Assembly: GCA_018609825.1 (NCBI GenBank)
Contig: JAHEOA010000128.1
Coordinates: 1-13,291, forward strand
Length of the DNA stretch: 13,291 nt
DNA from: Candidatus Bipolaricaulota bacterium
GTDB taxonomy: Bacteria > Bipolaricaulota > Bipolaricaulia > RBG-16-55-9
Direction of reading: 5' to 3'
Shown here: piece after piece, positions 1-6,288 of the stretch
How the letters are laid out: each line of letters starts with the position of its first letter
Numbering within the stretch: the first letter of the stretch is position 1
Notes under the pieces: generated by a model
Seen by the model: only the letters and a program-made list of their open reading frames with translations
What the model was told of the DNA's origin: nothing
Databases searched by the model: none
Translations under genes and position numbers: made by a program

Positions 1-4
1 CCAT
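1..4 (-). CDS. Start of a divergent gene leaving the window
   Basis: Only the start codon of this leftward gene lies in the window: on the minus strand an ATG occupies positions 4-2, followed by G. It is preceded by a good Shine-Dalgarno sequence (AAAGGAG, about positions 12-18) at normal spacing and by a near-consensus promoter (see 35-63). Nothing can be said about the product. It is transcribed away from the hao gene, so it may be a divergently regulated neighbour. Confidence rests on the joint presence of promoter, ribosome site and ATG at the right distances. Confidence 0.5.
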
Positions 5-34
5 GAGCAGCTCCTTTGTAAGCGAGTAGTCACT

Positions 35-63
35 AACTTAACACGTCCACCGGGCCCTGTCAA
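35..63 (-). promoter_or_regulatory. Sigma-70-type promoter of the left-edge divergent gene
   Basis: On the minus strand there is a perfect -35 box TTGACA (63-58), a 17-nt spacer and a -10 box TAAGTT (40-35) preceded by TG in extended -10 position. Transcription would start near position 28, about 24 nt before the ATG. A 9-bp palindrome, TAGTCACTA (27-35), sits over the predicted start point and could be an operator; it does not match the Rrf2-type motif found at 5722 and 6187. Confidence 0.6.
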
Positions 64-185
64 GTCGCGTCGCCTCGGTTGTCCGCTGAAACGGGCGTCC
101 TGAGGGCGTTTTGGGCGCTTGTTGGTGCCGTTGACGGTCCAGCCGGCTCAGCGTCCGTCCGACATGACGCGGGCCATTCCCGCAC

Positions 186-227
186 TTGATCGGCATCATT
201 CTGCCCGCCGCGGCGGTTGTCTAGGCT
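186..227 (+). promoter_or_regulatory. Class II FNR/DNR-type promoter of the hao operon
   Basis: TTGAT-CGGC-ATCAT (186-199) matches nine of ten bases of the FNR/DNR consensus TTGAT-N4-ATCAA. A -10 element TAGGCT lies at 222-227. The box centre (192.5) is 29.5 nt before the -10 start, so the box falls at -41.5 relative to a start site near 234. This is the class II arrangement, in which the activator touches RNA polymerase and replaces the -35 box. The leader would be 30 nt, ending in AAGGGAG before the ATG at 264. The Crp/Fnr regulator encoded at 2515 is the obvious candidate ligand (inference). Confidence 0.7.
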
Positions 228-263
228 GCAAGGGAGAGATTTGACAAGGGGAAGGGAGCCCCC

Positions 264-1550
264 ATGGACGAGGAACGCGCCGACCGGACCCTGGGCAGCG
301 CTCGCGTGCTGATCATCGCGTTGGTGGTCGTCATCATCGCGTTGGGGATCGCCGTCGTCTTGCTCACTATCGGGCAGTCGCCCCAGACGTCGGGCGAAGT
401 CGAGCGGGCCAACGCGCTCGCCGACAGCACGGACGAGTGCGTCACCTGCCACCGTCGTGCGACACCCGGGATCGTCTCTCAGTACGGCGCCAGCACCATG
501 GCGGCTGCGGAAGTCGGGTGTCGCGACTGCCACGAAGTGGACGCGGGCTATCCCGGTGCCGTGGAGCATGAAGGCACGCACGTCTTGAATGAACCGACCA
601 CGGCCATGTGTCGGTCCTGCCACCAGCAACAGGTTGCCCAGTTCAATCAGAGCCGCCACTCGCTGCCCGCCTACGTCGCGTATGCGGGCGCGGACGGGCT
701 CAGCGAGGAGCACCTCCAGATGTACGAGTCGATTCCCGAGGGCCAATACAACCCGGACCAGACCCGCAACGCGCTCTACGCCATGGAAGGACAGGACGTG
801 ACCCGCTTCGCCTGCGAGAGCTGCCACAACATCGGCGAACCCAAGCCGGACGGCTCGGTCGGCGAGTGTCAGAAGTGCCACCTGCGCCACGAGTTCAGCC
901 TGGAACAGGCCCGTAAGCCCGAGACCTGCAACGCCTGCCACATTGGGCCGGACCACCCCCAATGGGAGATCTATCACGAGTCGCCGCACGGTATCGCCTA
1001 CAAGACGGGCGGCGATCGCTGGAACTGGCACGCCGAAGCCGGAACGCTCAGCGTCGAGGACTTCCCCGCGCCCACGTGCGCGACCTGCCACATGAGCGGC
1101 TTCGGCGCCAGCGGCACGACCCATGACGTGGGCGACCGCCTGACGTGGTACCTCTTTGCGCCGGTCAGCGAGCGCCGCCCGAGCTGGCAGGACAACAGAA
1201 CGCGCATGCAGAACGTCTGCCGCGAGTGCCACAACGAGACCTTCCTGACGGACTTCTACGAGGCCGCCGACCGGGCTACCGAGGCCGTCAACGACTGGGT
1301 CCGAGAGGGCCAGCAGATCCTCGAGCCGTTGAAGGAATCGGGCTACATGACGCCGGAGCCCTTCGACCAGACCGTTGACTTTGAATACTTCGAGCTCTGG
1401 CACCACTGGGGCCGCACCGCCAAGTTCGGCGCCTGGATGCAGGGCGCGGACTACGTCCAGTGGCACGGGGCCTACGAGATCCTCGGCAGCCTGCAGGAGC
1501 TGAGAGACATCGTTGACGAGCACCTCGACGCGTCATCCGACGCCGAATAG
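264..1550 (+). CDS. hao: Octaheme c-type cytochrome, hydroxylamine oxidoreductase (HAO) family
   Basis: The 428-residue product has eight CxxCH haem c sites, at about residues 59, 86, 116, 184, 202, 222, 272 and 319, the count and spacing expected of the HAO family. These enzymes oxidise hydroxylamine or hydrazine, or run reductively on nitrite/hydroxylamine. One hydrophobic helix at residues 13-36 probably anchors the protein with its haems on the outer face of the membrane. Behind the last haem the segment GADYVQWHG (Tyr397) is a candidate for the tyrosine that cross-links to the catalytic P460 haem in oxidising members; the direction of catalysis remains undecided without alignment. It is shorter than the roughly 550-residue Nitrosomonas precursor. 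The start is supported by AAGGGAG 5 nt upstream. It is the first gene of a unit with the overlapping membrane protein and the Crp/Fnr regulator, behind an FNR-type promoter. Confidence 0.88.
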   Translation: MDEERADRTLGSARVLIIALVVVIIALGIAVVLLTIGQSPQTSGEVERANALADSTDECVTCHRRATPGIVSQYGASTMAAAEVGCRDCHEVDAGYPGAVEHEGTHVLNEPTTAMCRSCHQQQVAQFNQSRHSLPAYVAYAGADGLSEEHLQMYESIPEGQYNPDQTRNALYAMEGQDVTRFACESCHNIGEPKPDGSVGECQKCHLRHEFSLEQARKPETCNACHIGPDHPQWEIYHESPHGIAYKTGGDRWNWHAEAGTLSVEDFPAPTCATCHMSGFGASGTTHDVGDRLTWYLFAPVSERRPSWQDNRTRMQNVCRECHNETFLTDFYEAADRATEAVNDWVREGQQILEPLKESGYMTPEPFDQTVDFEYFELWHHWGRTAKFGAWMQGADYVQWHGAYEILGSLQELRDIVDEHLDASSDAE

Positions 1551-2463
1551 GCCGACGTCGCTGTTGGCGACGGCGTGGCCGCGCGCGGGGCGCTCCGCGC
1601 TCCCGCTCTCGCGGGACCAGGCGATGTTGGTCGTGGCAGCCGTCAACGAGCTCTTCCTCGGCCTCGACATCTACCTCGCCCACTACCTCGACGGCACGAT
1701 CGTGCCGAACGAGTGGATCCCCATCGCGTTCGGCCCGTTGGCGGGGGGCGCGCTGCTCGTCGCCGGCGTCATCGCCCAGCGTCGCCGACAGACCGCCACC
1801 GTGATGGCGACGGCGGTCCTGTTGGCCAGCATCGTCGTGGGGCTGCTCGGGGCCTACTTCCACTTCGTGCGGGCCACACTGCCGACGGGGCCGGCCGGCG
1901 CCCGCGTGACCATCGATCTGCTCGTCTGGGGGCCGCCGCTGTTGGGGCCGCTCACGTTCTCGCTGGTCGGGATCCTCGGCATCAGCGCCGCCTGGCGCGA
2001 GGAGCCGCCGAACAGCGGGCGGCTGCGTCTTTTGGGAAAGGTCCACCTTCAGCTGCCCTACGCCAAGACCCAAGCCTACTTCTTCATGGTCAGCATGGGG
2101 ACGCTGGCGACGCTGTTGAGCAGCGTCCTCGACCACGCGCGGGCCTCGTTCGAGAACCCGTGGCTCTGGGCGCCGATCGTCGTGGGGCTCTTTGGAACCG
2201 TCGTCCCGGCCGCGATGGGCGCGATCCGGCGGCCAAGTCGCGCCGACGTCTGGACCCACATCGTCGCCATGGGGCTCTTGCTGGCCGTCGGCGTCGTCGG
2301 GCTGATCCTGCACGTCGGCGAGAACCTCACCGCCGGCGGGGCGATCGTCGTGGAGCGCTTCCTGCGCGGCGCGCCGTTCCTTGCGCCGCTCTTGTTCGCC
2401 AACATGGGGCTGCTCGGGCTCGTCACGCTCCTCGATCCGCGCGAGCGCCAACAGAGGAACTGA
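1513..2463 (+). CDS. Eight-helix membrane protein with internal duplication, probable HAO partner
   Basis: I do not recognise a named family. The product (316 residues from a TTG start) has about eight hydrophobic segments: 37-58, 68-88, 95-118, 133-160, 189-208, 218-237, 249-269 and 286-306. The two halves repeat one another. His57 and His208 are each followed at +11 by Trp, +13 by Pro, +14 by Ile and +17 by Gly. Helix 4 (GPPLLGPLTFSLVGILG) and helix 8 (GAPFLAPLLFANMGLLG) are identical at 9 of 17 positions. Histidines also end helices 3 (His117) and 7 (His267). Paired helix histidines suggest b-haem or quinone binding, which would let it connect the octaheme cytochrome to the quinone pool (inference). 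The start is uncertain: TTG 1513 overlaps hao by 38 nt; TTG 1564 and ATG 1624 are alternatives, and none has a strong ribosome site. The overlap or tight spacing implies co-expression with hao. Confidence 0.8.
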   Translation: MTSTSTRHPTPNRPTSLLATAWPRAGRSALPLSRDQAMLVVAAVNELFLGLDIYLAHYLDGTIVPNEWIPIAFGPLAGGALLVAGVIAQRRRQTATVMATAVLLASIVVGLLGAYFHFVRATLPTGPAGARVTIDLLVWGPPLLGPLTFSLVGILGISAAWREEPPNSGRLRLLGKVHLQLPYAKTQAYFFMVSMGTLATLLSSVLDHARASFENPWLWAPIVVGLFGTVVPAAMGAIRRPSRADVWTHIVAMGLLLAVGVVGLILHVGENLTAGGAIVVERFLRGAPFLAPLLFANMGLLGLVTLLDPRERQQRN

Positions 2464-2514
2464 TCAGAGGACGAGGTTGTTCGAGGCAGAGACGCTCGGG
2501 AGAATGATCAAGCG

Positions 2515-3261
2515 ATGAGCGAACGACGCCACACGCCGCTCGATCGGGACCGCGTCCCGCCGAGCGCGTGCACGACCGAGCACCGCCGCGAGATCCTCAG
2601 GCAGGTCCCGTTCTTCCAGGACCTGCGTGAAGACACGATCGCCGCGATCAATCAGCTGTTCCGGGCGTTTGCCTACGAGGCCGATGAGGCAATCTATCAT
2701 GCCCAGCAACGGGCGAGCGAGCTGCACGTCGTGGCGGACGGGCACGTCCGACTCGTGCGCTACGCGCAGGCCGGCCACAAGGTCGTGCTGGATGTCCTGG
2801 CGCCGGGTGAGATCTTCGGGGGTCTATCAATGCTTGGCGACACCGTCTACGCGGATACCGCTGAGGCTCAAACCGACTGTTGCGCCCTCGCCATCGGCGC
2901 GAGCGACTTCCGTGACGCGCTGCGTCATCACCCGAACGTCGCGCTGCGTGTGCTGGACTACACCTCAGAGCGCCTCCGCTCGGCCCACGAGGCGATCGAA
3001 GGCCTGAGCGCACACCCCGTGGAGGAGCGCATCGCGACGCTCCTGCTGAGGTTGGGCGAGAAGCTCGGCGAATCGAGCCAGGAGGGCTTGTTGATCCAGA
3101 TGCCGCTCGCTCGCCGAGACGTCGCCGCCATGACCGGCACGACGCCCGAGACGGCCAGTCGGGTCCTGAGCGAGTTCCGCGAGGCCGAGCTCATTGACAG
3201 TGGCCGGCAGTGGATCGCGCTGCGCGATGTTGAGCGCCTCCGAACGATTGCCCAGACCTGA
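2515..3261 (+). CDS. Crp/Fnr-family transcription regulator, DNR/NnrR-like
   Basis: The 248-residue product has a cyclic-nucleotide-binding-type beta-roll (about residues 30-125), a dimerisation helix (about 130-165) and a C-terminal winged helix-turn-helix (about 190-245). The recognition helix carries E212-x-x-S215-R216 in TPETASR, the motif with which FNR reads TTGAT-N4-ATCAA. The cysteines (19, 122, 123) do not form the N-terminal cluster of oxygen-sensing FNR, so it resembles DNR/NnrR-type nitric-oxide regulators or another cluster-free branch; the ligand cannot be read from the sequence. It lies 51 nt after the membrane gene and is probably in the hao transcript, although GGGAG sits rather far (12 nt) from the ATG. 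Matching boxes precede hao, nirK, the ferredoxin operon and the 10693 operon, so it is the likely local activator (inference). Confidence 0.85.
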   Translation: MSERRHTPLDRDRVPPSACTTEHRREILRQVPFFQDLREDTIAAINQLFRAFAYEADEAIYHAQQRASELHVVADGHVRLVRYAQAGHKVVLDVLAPGEIFGGLSMLGDTVYADTAEAQTDCCALAIGASDFRDALRHHPNVALRVLDYTSERLRSAHEAIEGLSAHPVEERIATLLLRLGEKLGESSQEGLLIQMPLARRDVAAMTGTTPETASRVLSEFREAELIDSGRQWIALRDVERLRTIAQT

Positions 3262-3383
3262 TACTGCTTACGCTAGAGCCGTTTCCTCTGAGCGCCCGAC
3301 GACGGTTGCCCGAGCGCAACGATCACCCACGGCTACGTCCGTATCATCAAAGCACCCGATCCACCTGGGGAGCTTGGATATCC

Positions 3384-4532
3384 ATGACCATGTCGACCGA
3401 GACGCTGCTTGCCGAACCCGCGACCGAGCGCCCTGAGCCGTTGTTCTTGCCCGACCGCTTCGTCTACGACCGCGCGCCGCTGCTCGTCTACTGGGAGGCG
3501 ACGCGGGCTTGCGATCTCGCCTGTCAGCACTGCCGTGCGGACGCCATCGCCCGACGCCATCCGCTCGAGTTGACCACGACCGAGGCTGAACGCCTTCTCG
3601 ACGAGATCGGCACGTTCGTTGAGGACGGCGGACGGGCACCGCACGTCGTCATAACGGGCGGCGACCCGCTCCATCGCCCCGATCTGTTCGAGCTGATCGC
3701 CTACGGCCGCGAGCGAGGCCTGACGTTTTCGGTCACGCCGGCCGGCACGGCTCGGCTGAGCGAGGATCACATTCAACTATTTCGCGACCTCGGCGTGACG
3801 AGCGTCGCGCTCAGCCTCGACGGGTCATCTCCCGAGCGCCACGACGCCTTCCGCGGCGTGGACGGCTCCTTCCAGTGGACGCTCGACGGCGCCCACATGG
3901 TGCGCGAGCACGGCCTTCCGCTGCAGATCAACACGATGGTGACGGCGACGACGCTCGACGACCTGCCGAACATTGAAGTGCGCGTGCGCGAGCTGGACGT
4001 CGCCCGCTGGGCGCTGTTCTTCCTGATTTCAACGGGCCGTGGGCGCCACTTGCAGGAGATTACGCCGGGCGAGAGCGAGCGTTTCCTCAACGGGCTGGTC
4101 GACCTCGTCGACGATCCCGACCTCCCCTTCGCCATCAAGACGACCGAGGCCCATCATTTTCGACGCATTCACCATCAACGCCAGCAGGCCCGTGGCGCCA
4201 GCGACGACGAGATCTTGAAAACCCCTGTCGGCCGCGGCTATGGCGTCCGCGATGGCAACGGCGTCGTCTTCGTCAGCCACACGGGCGAGGTCTACCCGAG
4301 CGGGTTTCTGCCCCTCAAAGCGGCCAACCTCCGACAAGCCAGCCTGGTCGCGACCTATCGCCATGGACAGGTCTTCCAAGACGTTCGGGACGTCGATCGC
4401 CTAAAGGGCAAGTGCGGCGTCTGTCCTTTCCGCTCTATTTGTGGCGGCTCGCGGGCGCGGGCGTATGCCGCGACGGGCGATCCGCTGGCGGCCGATCCGC
4501 TCTGTCCGTATCAGCCGCCGATTGCGACGTGA
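3384..4532 (+). CDS. Radical SAM/SPASM protein, NirJ/AhbD-like group
   Basis: Residues C43-x3-C47-x2-C50 (ACDLACQHC) bind the radical-SAM 4Fe-4S cluster, and the TGGDP segment follows at the expected distance. The C-terminus carries a SPASM-type cysteine set (Cys344, 347, 353 and 374) for an auxiliary cluster. The opening APLLVYWEATRACDLACQHC and the overall 382-residue layout resemble the group that includes the haem d1 protein NirJ, the sirohaem-route haem synthase AhbD and the uncharacterised TIGR04053/BA_1875 proteins; I favour the last. No other haem d1 genes are present and the nitrite reductase here is copper-type, so a haem d1 role is unlikely; tetrapyrrole or peptide modification is open. 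ATG 3384 follows GGGGAG by about 10 nt, better than a TTG at 3306. No convincing promoter was found in the 122-nt gap after the regulator. Confidence 0.82.
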   Translation: MTMSTETLLAEPATERPEPLFLPDRFVYDRAPLLVYWEATRACDLACQHCRADAIARRHPLELTTTEAERLLDEIGTFVEDGGRAPHVVITGGDPLHRPDLFELIAYGRERGLTFSVTPAGTARLSEDHIQLFRDLGVTSVALSLDGSSPERHDAFRGVDGSFQWTLDGAHMVREHGLPLQINTMVTATTLDDLPNIEVRVRELDVARWALFFLISTGRGRHLQEITPGESERFLNGLVDLVDDPDLPFAIKTTEAHHFRRIHHQRQQARGASDDEILKTPVGRGYGVRDGNGVVFVSHTGEVYPSGFLPLKAANLRQASLVATYRHGQVFQDVRDVDRLKGKCGVCPFRSICGGSRARAYAATGDPLAADPLCPYQPPIAT

Positions 4533-4588
4533 CGTCGCTCGTCATCGACATTTCGCGTATAGAGCGTTCTCCCGAAGGAGGGATGGCC

Positions 4589-4810
4589 ATGCCCGAGATG
4601 CAAGCGAGCGAGTTCGACGTGCGGCAACTATCGCCCCCGCAGCGCCACGCGGCGATCCACAAGACGTTCGATGAGTTGGCCAAGGACGAGGCATTCGTGC
4701 TCGTCAACGACCACGACCCGAAGCCGCTCTACTATCAGTTCGCGGCCGAGGCGGGCCCGGAGTTCCGCTGGGAATACCGCCAACAGGGCCCGCCGAGTGG
4801 CGCGTGCTGA
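4589..4810 (+). CDS. DUF2249 domain protein with displaced C-terminus
   Basis: The start codon is chosen because AAGGAGG ends 6 nt before ATG 4589; ATG 4583 abuts it. The 73-residue product has the DUF2249 hallmarks FDVRQL, the PPQRH-like segment, and LVNDHDPKPLYYQF near residues 38-51, followed by WEYRQQGP. DUF2249 proteins are small, of unknown activity, and common next to denitrification and hemerythrin genes. The reading frame then ends GPPSGAC-stop, whereas the family normally continues with a WRV-like strand. That strand (EWRVLIG) is present immediately downstream in the -1 frame. The gene may therefore be frameshifted, mis-sequenced or recoded (see findings). It lies 56 nt after the radical SAM gene and is likely co-transcribed with it. 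Confidence 0.72.
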   Translation: MPEMQASEFDVRQLSPPQRHAAIHKTFDELAKDEAFVLVNDHDPKPLYYQFAAEAGPEFRWEYRQQGPPSGAC

Positions 4811-4948
4811 TCGGAAGTGGACGTTGGAATCCTGAACCGACGCCCGTGTCGGGGTGTATCCGAACGACACAAGCGAAAATTCCCTCCAGCGAGCGCATCG
4901 ACATGGATGCACATTGCGGCAGCATGGATAGGGATCGCGAGGTGGGGC
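4811..4948 (+). other. Gap between DUF2249 and cupin genes; no separate gene supported
   Basis: This 138-nt stretch contains the out-of-frame continuation of the DUF2249 domain (EWRVLIG and onward), which has no stop in that frame until 5064. In the cupin frame it could encode a 44-residue extension, but the composition is not protein-like and the cupin's own ribosome site is at its downstream end. A short inverted repeat CCGAC-N6-GTCGG lies near 4837-4852 without a T-run. I see no FNR-type box or convincing promoter. Confidence 0.4.
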
Positions 4949-5320
4949 ATGATGGCGCAGCTGTGGCCCGACTATCGAACGGCCGTCTCGTACGACACAG
5001 CGGAGTTCAACGCGATTCCGCTGGCCGAGACCGAGCGCGGCAAGACGATCCTGGCCTGCTTTGAGCCAGGCCAGTTCATTCCCGTGCACGCGCCGGCGGT
5101 CGACCTGACGCTCGTCGTCCTCGAGGGCGAGGGCCAGGTTGTGGCCGACCACCAAGAGGACCGGGTCGGTCCCGGCGCAATCGTCGTCGTGACGGCCGGC
5201 GAGGCGCGCGGCGTGCGGGCCGAGACCCGATTGGTCGCGCTCCACGTCGTGACCCCGCCGCCGAGCGAGGCCGATCACGTCGAGGTCCGCGCTGGGCTCG
5301 AACGGGGGACGTGGCGATGA
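4949..5320 (+). CDS. Small cupin-fold protein
   Basis: The product is 123 residues from ATG 4949, chosen because AGGTGGGG lies just upstream and because the cupin similarity begins after it. A single cupin barrel spans about residues 30-103: FEPGQFIPVHAP, VDLTLVVLEGEGQVV, then the glycine turn VGPGAIVVV and a closing strand LVALHVVTPPP. The first cupin motif has only one of the two usual histidines (H47-x-P49 instead of HxH), and the second motif has no histidine, so ordinary metal binding looks lost; a sensor, isomerase or binding role cannot be decided. Its stop overlaps the start of the DUF488 gene by 4 nt (ATGA), so the two are translationally coupled. Confidence 0.75.
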   Translation: MMAQLWPDYRTAVSYDTAEFNAIPLAETERGKTILACFEPGQFIPVHAPAVDLTLVVLEGEGQVVADHQEDRVGPGAIVVVTAGEARGVRAETRLVALHVVTPPPSEADHVEVRAGLERGTWR

Positions 5321-5673
5321 TCCGCACCAAGCGGGCTTACGATCCCGTCGAACCTGATGACGGAACGCGCGTGCTCGTCGATCGGATCTGGCCGCGCGGG
5401 GTCAAAAAGGCCGACCTACAGATTGCCGACTGGTGCAAGAACGTGGCTCCCAGCCAAGAGTTGCGCCTGTGGTTCGACCACGATCCTGACAAGTGGGAGG
5501 AGTTCCAGCGACGCTACCATGCCGAGCTCGACGAGCGCCCCGAGAGCTGGCGGCCGCTCGTGGAATTCGCCTGCAAGGGCAAGTTGACGCTCGTCTACGG
5601 CGCCCGCCATCGCGAGCAGAACAACGCCGTCGCGCTCCAGGCCTATCTCGCGTCCCAGCTTGAGCACGAATGA
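5317..5673 (+). CDS. DUF488 (YeaO-like) family protein
   Basis: The 118-residue product shows the DUF488 signatures: VDRIWPRGVKK (about residues 21-31), FDHDPDKWEEF with a following RY, and LTLVYGARHREQNNAVAL near the end. Length is normal for YeaO-like members. The biochemical function of the family is unknown; a conserved basic patch has prompted suggestions of nucleic-acid or small-molecule binding. ATG 5317 overlaps the cupin stop (ATGA) and has GGGGGA upstream; the in-frame GTG at 5311 is less likely. It closes the radical SAM - DUF2249 - cupin - DUF488 run; the next gene has its own promoter. Confidence 0.85.
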   Translation: MIRTKRAYDPVEPDDGTRVLVDRIWPRGVKKADLQIADWCKNVAPSQELRLWFDHDPDKWEEFQRRYHAELDERPESWRPLVEFACKGKLTLVYGARHREQNNAVALQAYLASQLEHE

Positions 5674-5690
5674 CCCCCCTTGATGACACG

Positions 5691-5719
5691 TTGCCTCGCG
5701 GGATGCCCTGTGTTACGCT
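5691..5719 (+). promoter_or_regulatory. Sigma-70-type promoter of the Rrf2 gene
   Basis: TTGCCT (5691-5696), a 17-nt spacer, then TACGCT (5714-5719) with TG in extended -10 position. Transcription would start near 5726, giving a leader of about 42 nt. The Rrf2-type motif at 5722-5739 covers the start site, an arrangement suited to autorepression. A lone TTGAT half-site at 5680 has no partner half. Confidence 0.6.
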
Positions 5720-5721
5720 TA

Positions 5722-5739
5722 ACTTGACTCAAGCGATCA
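5722..5739 (+). promoter_or_regulatory. Putative Rrf2-family operator at its own promoter
   Basis: ACTTGACTCAAGCGATCA contains the palindrome TTGA-C-TCAA and overlaps the predicted transcription start of the Rrf2 gene. The same 18-nt element recurs with two substitutions upstream of nirK (6187-6204), and no other copy was seen in the window. Recurrence at exactly these two places, one of them the regulator's own promoter, is the reason for calling it an operator. Binding by the 5768 product is inferred. Confidence 0.55.
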
Positions 5740-5767
5740 TCTAGCTCTACAAGCGAAAGAGGCGCTC

Positions 5768-6169
5768 ATGAAGCTGTCCAAGCAGAGTCGCTACGGCCTG
5801 ATGGGGCTGAGCTACCTCGCGCAAGAACGGGCCGCGGACGACGTGACTCAGGTGAAAGAGATCGCCGAGGCCATGGACCTTCCCCTGGCCTATCTGTCCA
5901 AGATTTTCCATACGCTGACCCGGCACCGGATCGTCCGTTCATATCGGGGACGAGCCCGTGGGTTCCGCTTGGCCCGCTCGGCTGAGGAGATCAGCGTCCG
6001 CGAGGTAGTTGAGGCGCTCGAAGGCCCCGATCTGTTTGAGCGCTGCATCTTCTGGGACGGGCCCTGCTCGCAGGCGGACGCCTGTCCGCTGCACGCCACC
6101 TGGGCCGCGGTTCGCCCCCAACTCCGCGAGCGCTTGGATCGGATGAGCCTAGCGGATCTGCCGGCCTGA
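5768..6169 (+). CDS. Rrf2-family Fe-S regulator, NsrR/IscR-like
   Basis: The 133-residue product begins MKLSKQSRYGLMGL, typical of Rrf2 proteins, with a winged helix-turn-helix (about residues 5-70) and the basic wing YRGRARGFRLAR. Cys93, Cys100 and Cys106 lie in the loop where NsrR and IscR bind an iron-sulfur cluster. Neighbouring nirK and ric, both classic nitric-oxide-response genes, make an NsrR-like nitric-oxide sensor the best guess; IscR- or RsrR-like redox sensing cannot be excluded. The start is supported by GAGGCG upstream of the ATG and by agreement with the family N-terminus. A motif at its own promoter is repeated upstream of nirK, 120 nt further on, which supports a role in controlling nitrite reduction. 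Confidence 0.86.
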   Translation: MKLSKQSRYGLMGLSYLAQERAADDVTQVKEIAEAMDLPLAYLSKIFHTLTRHRIVRSYRGRARGFRLARSAEEISVREVVEALEGPDLFERCIFWDGPCSQADACPLHATWAAVRPQLRERLDRMSLADLPA

Positions 6170-6186
6170 GCATGTTTCTCGCTAAA

Positions 6187-6204
6187 ACTTGAGTCAAACG
6201 ATCA
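6187..6204 (+). promoter_or_regulatory. Second copy of the Rrf2-type operator, upstream of nirK
   Basis: ACTTGAGTCAAACGATCA matches the element at 5722 in 16 of 18 bases and keeps the TTGA-S-TCAA palindrome. It is centred about 62 nt upstream of the nirK start site predicted from the FNR-like promoter, so it lies beyond the activator box rather than over the start. An overlapping inverted repeat ATCAA-C-TTGAT (6201-6211) makes this leader unusually rich in symmetric sites. Confidence 0.5.
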
Positions 6205-6209
6205 ACTTG

Positions 6210-6251
6210 ATGAGGTAGATCATGTAAATCAGGTTTGGGCCGCGCTACGCT
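6210..6251 (+). promoter_or_regulatory. nirK: FNR-like class II promoter of nirK
   Basis: ATGAG-GTAG-ATCAT (6210-6223) keeps the TGA-N6-TCA core of an FNR box, though the outer bases deviate. A -10 element TACGCT (6246-6251) begins exactly 22 nt after it, which puts the box at -41.5 from a start near 6258. The weak box alone would not be convincing; identity of spacing and of the TAnnCT -10 form with the hao promoter raises it. Confidence 0.45.
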
Positions 6252-6288
6252 CCTCACGTGAAGCGATCGACATGAGGAGGCATCAATC

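Noticed and set aside
60..1523. Long open frame on the minus strand opposite hao
   Set aside because: It mirrors the codon structure of the haem protein, which has eight CxxCH sites; the minus-strand translation is low-complexity and lacks any family signature. High-GC genes commonly leave such open antisense frames.
2504..2518. Four-codon mini-ORF overlapping the Crp/Fnr start (ATGA)
   Set aside because: Its only possible Shine-Dalgarno sequence abuts the ATG, so translation is unlikely; such overlaps arise easily by chance.
3248..3274. TTGCCC and TACGCT as a promoter for the radical SAM gene
   Set aside because: The spacer is only 15 nt, the -35 lies within the upstream coding region and no FNR-type box is at the spacing used by the other promoters.
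4817..4948. Longer N-terminus for the cupin protein
   Set aside because: The added 44 residues show no cupin similarity, and a good ribosome site lies directly before ATG 4949.
5680..5693. FNR box upstream of the Rrf2 gene
   Set aside because: Only the left half TTGAT is present; the right half (CGTTG) does not match, and a sigma-70 -35 box explains the promoter better.
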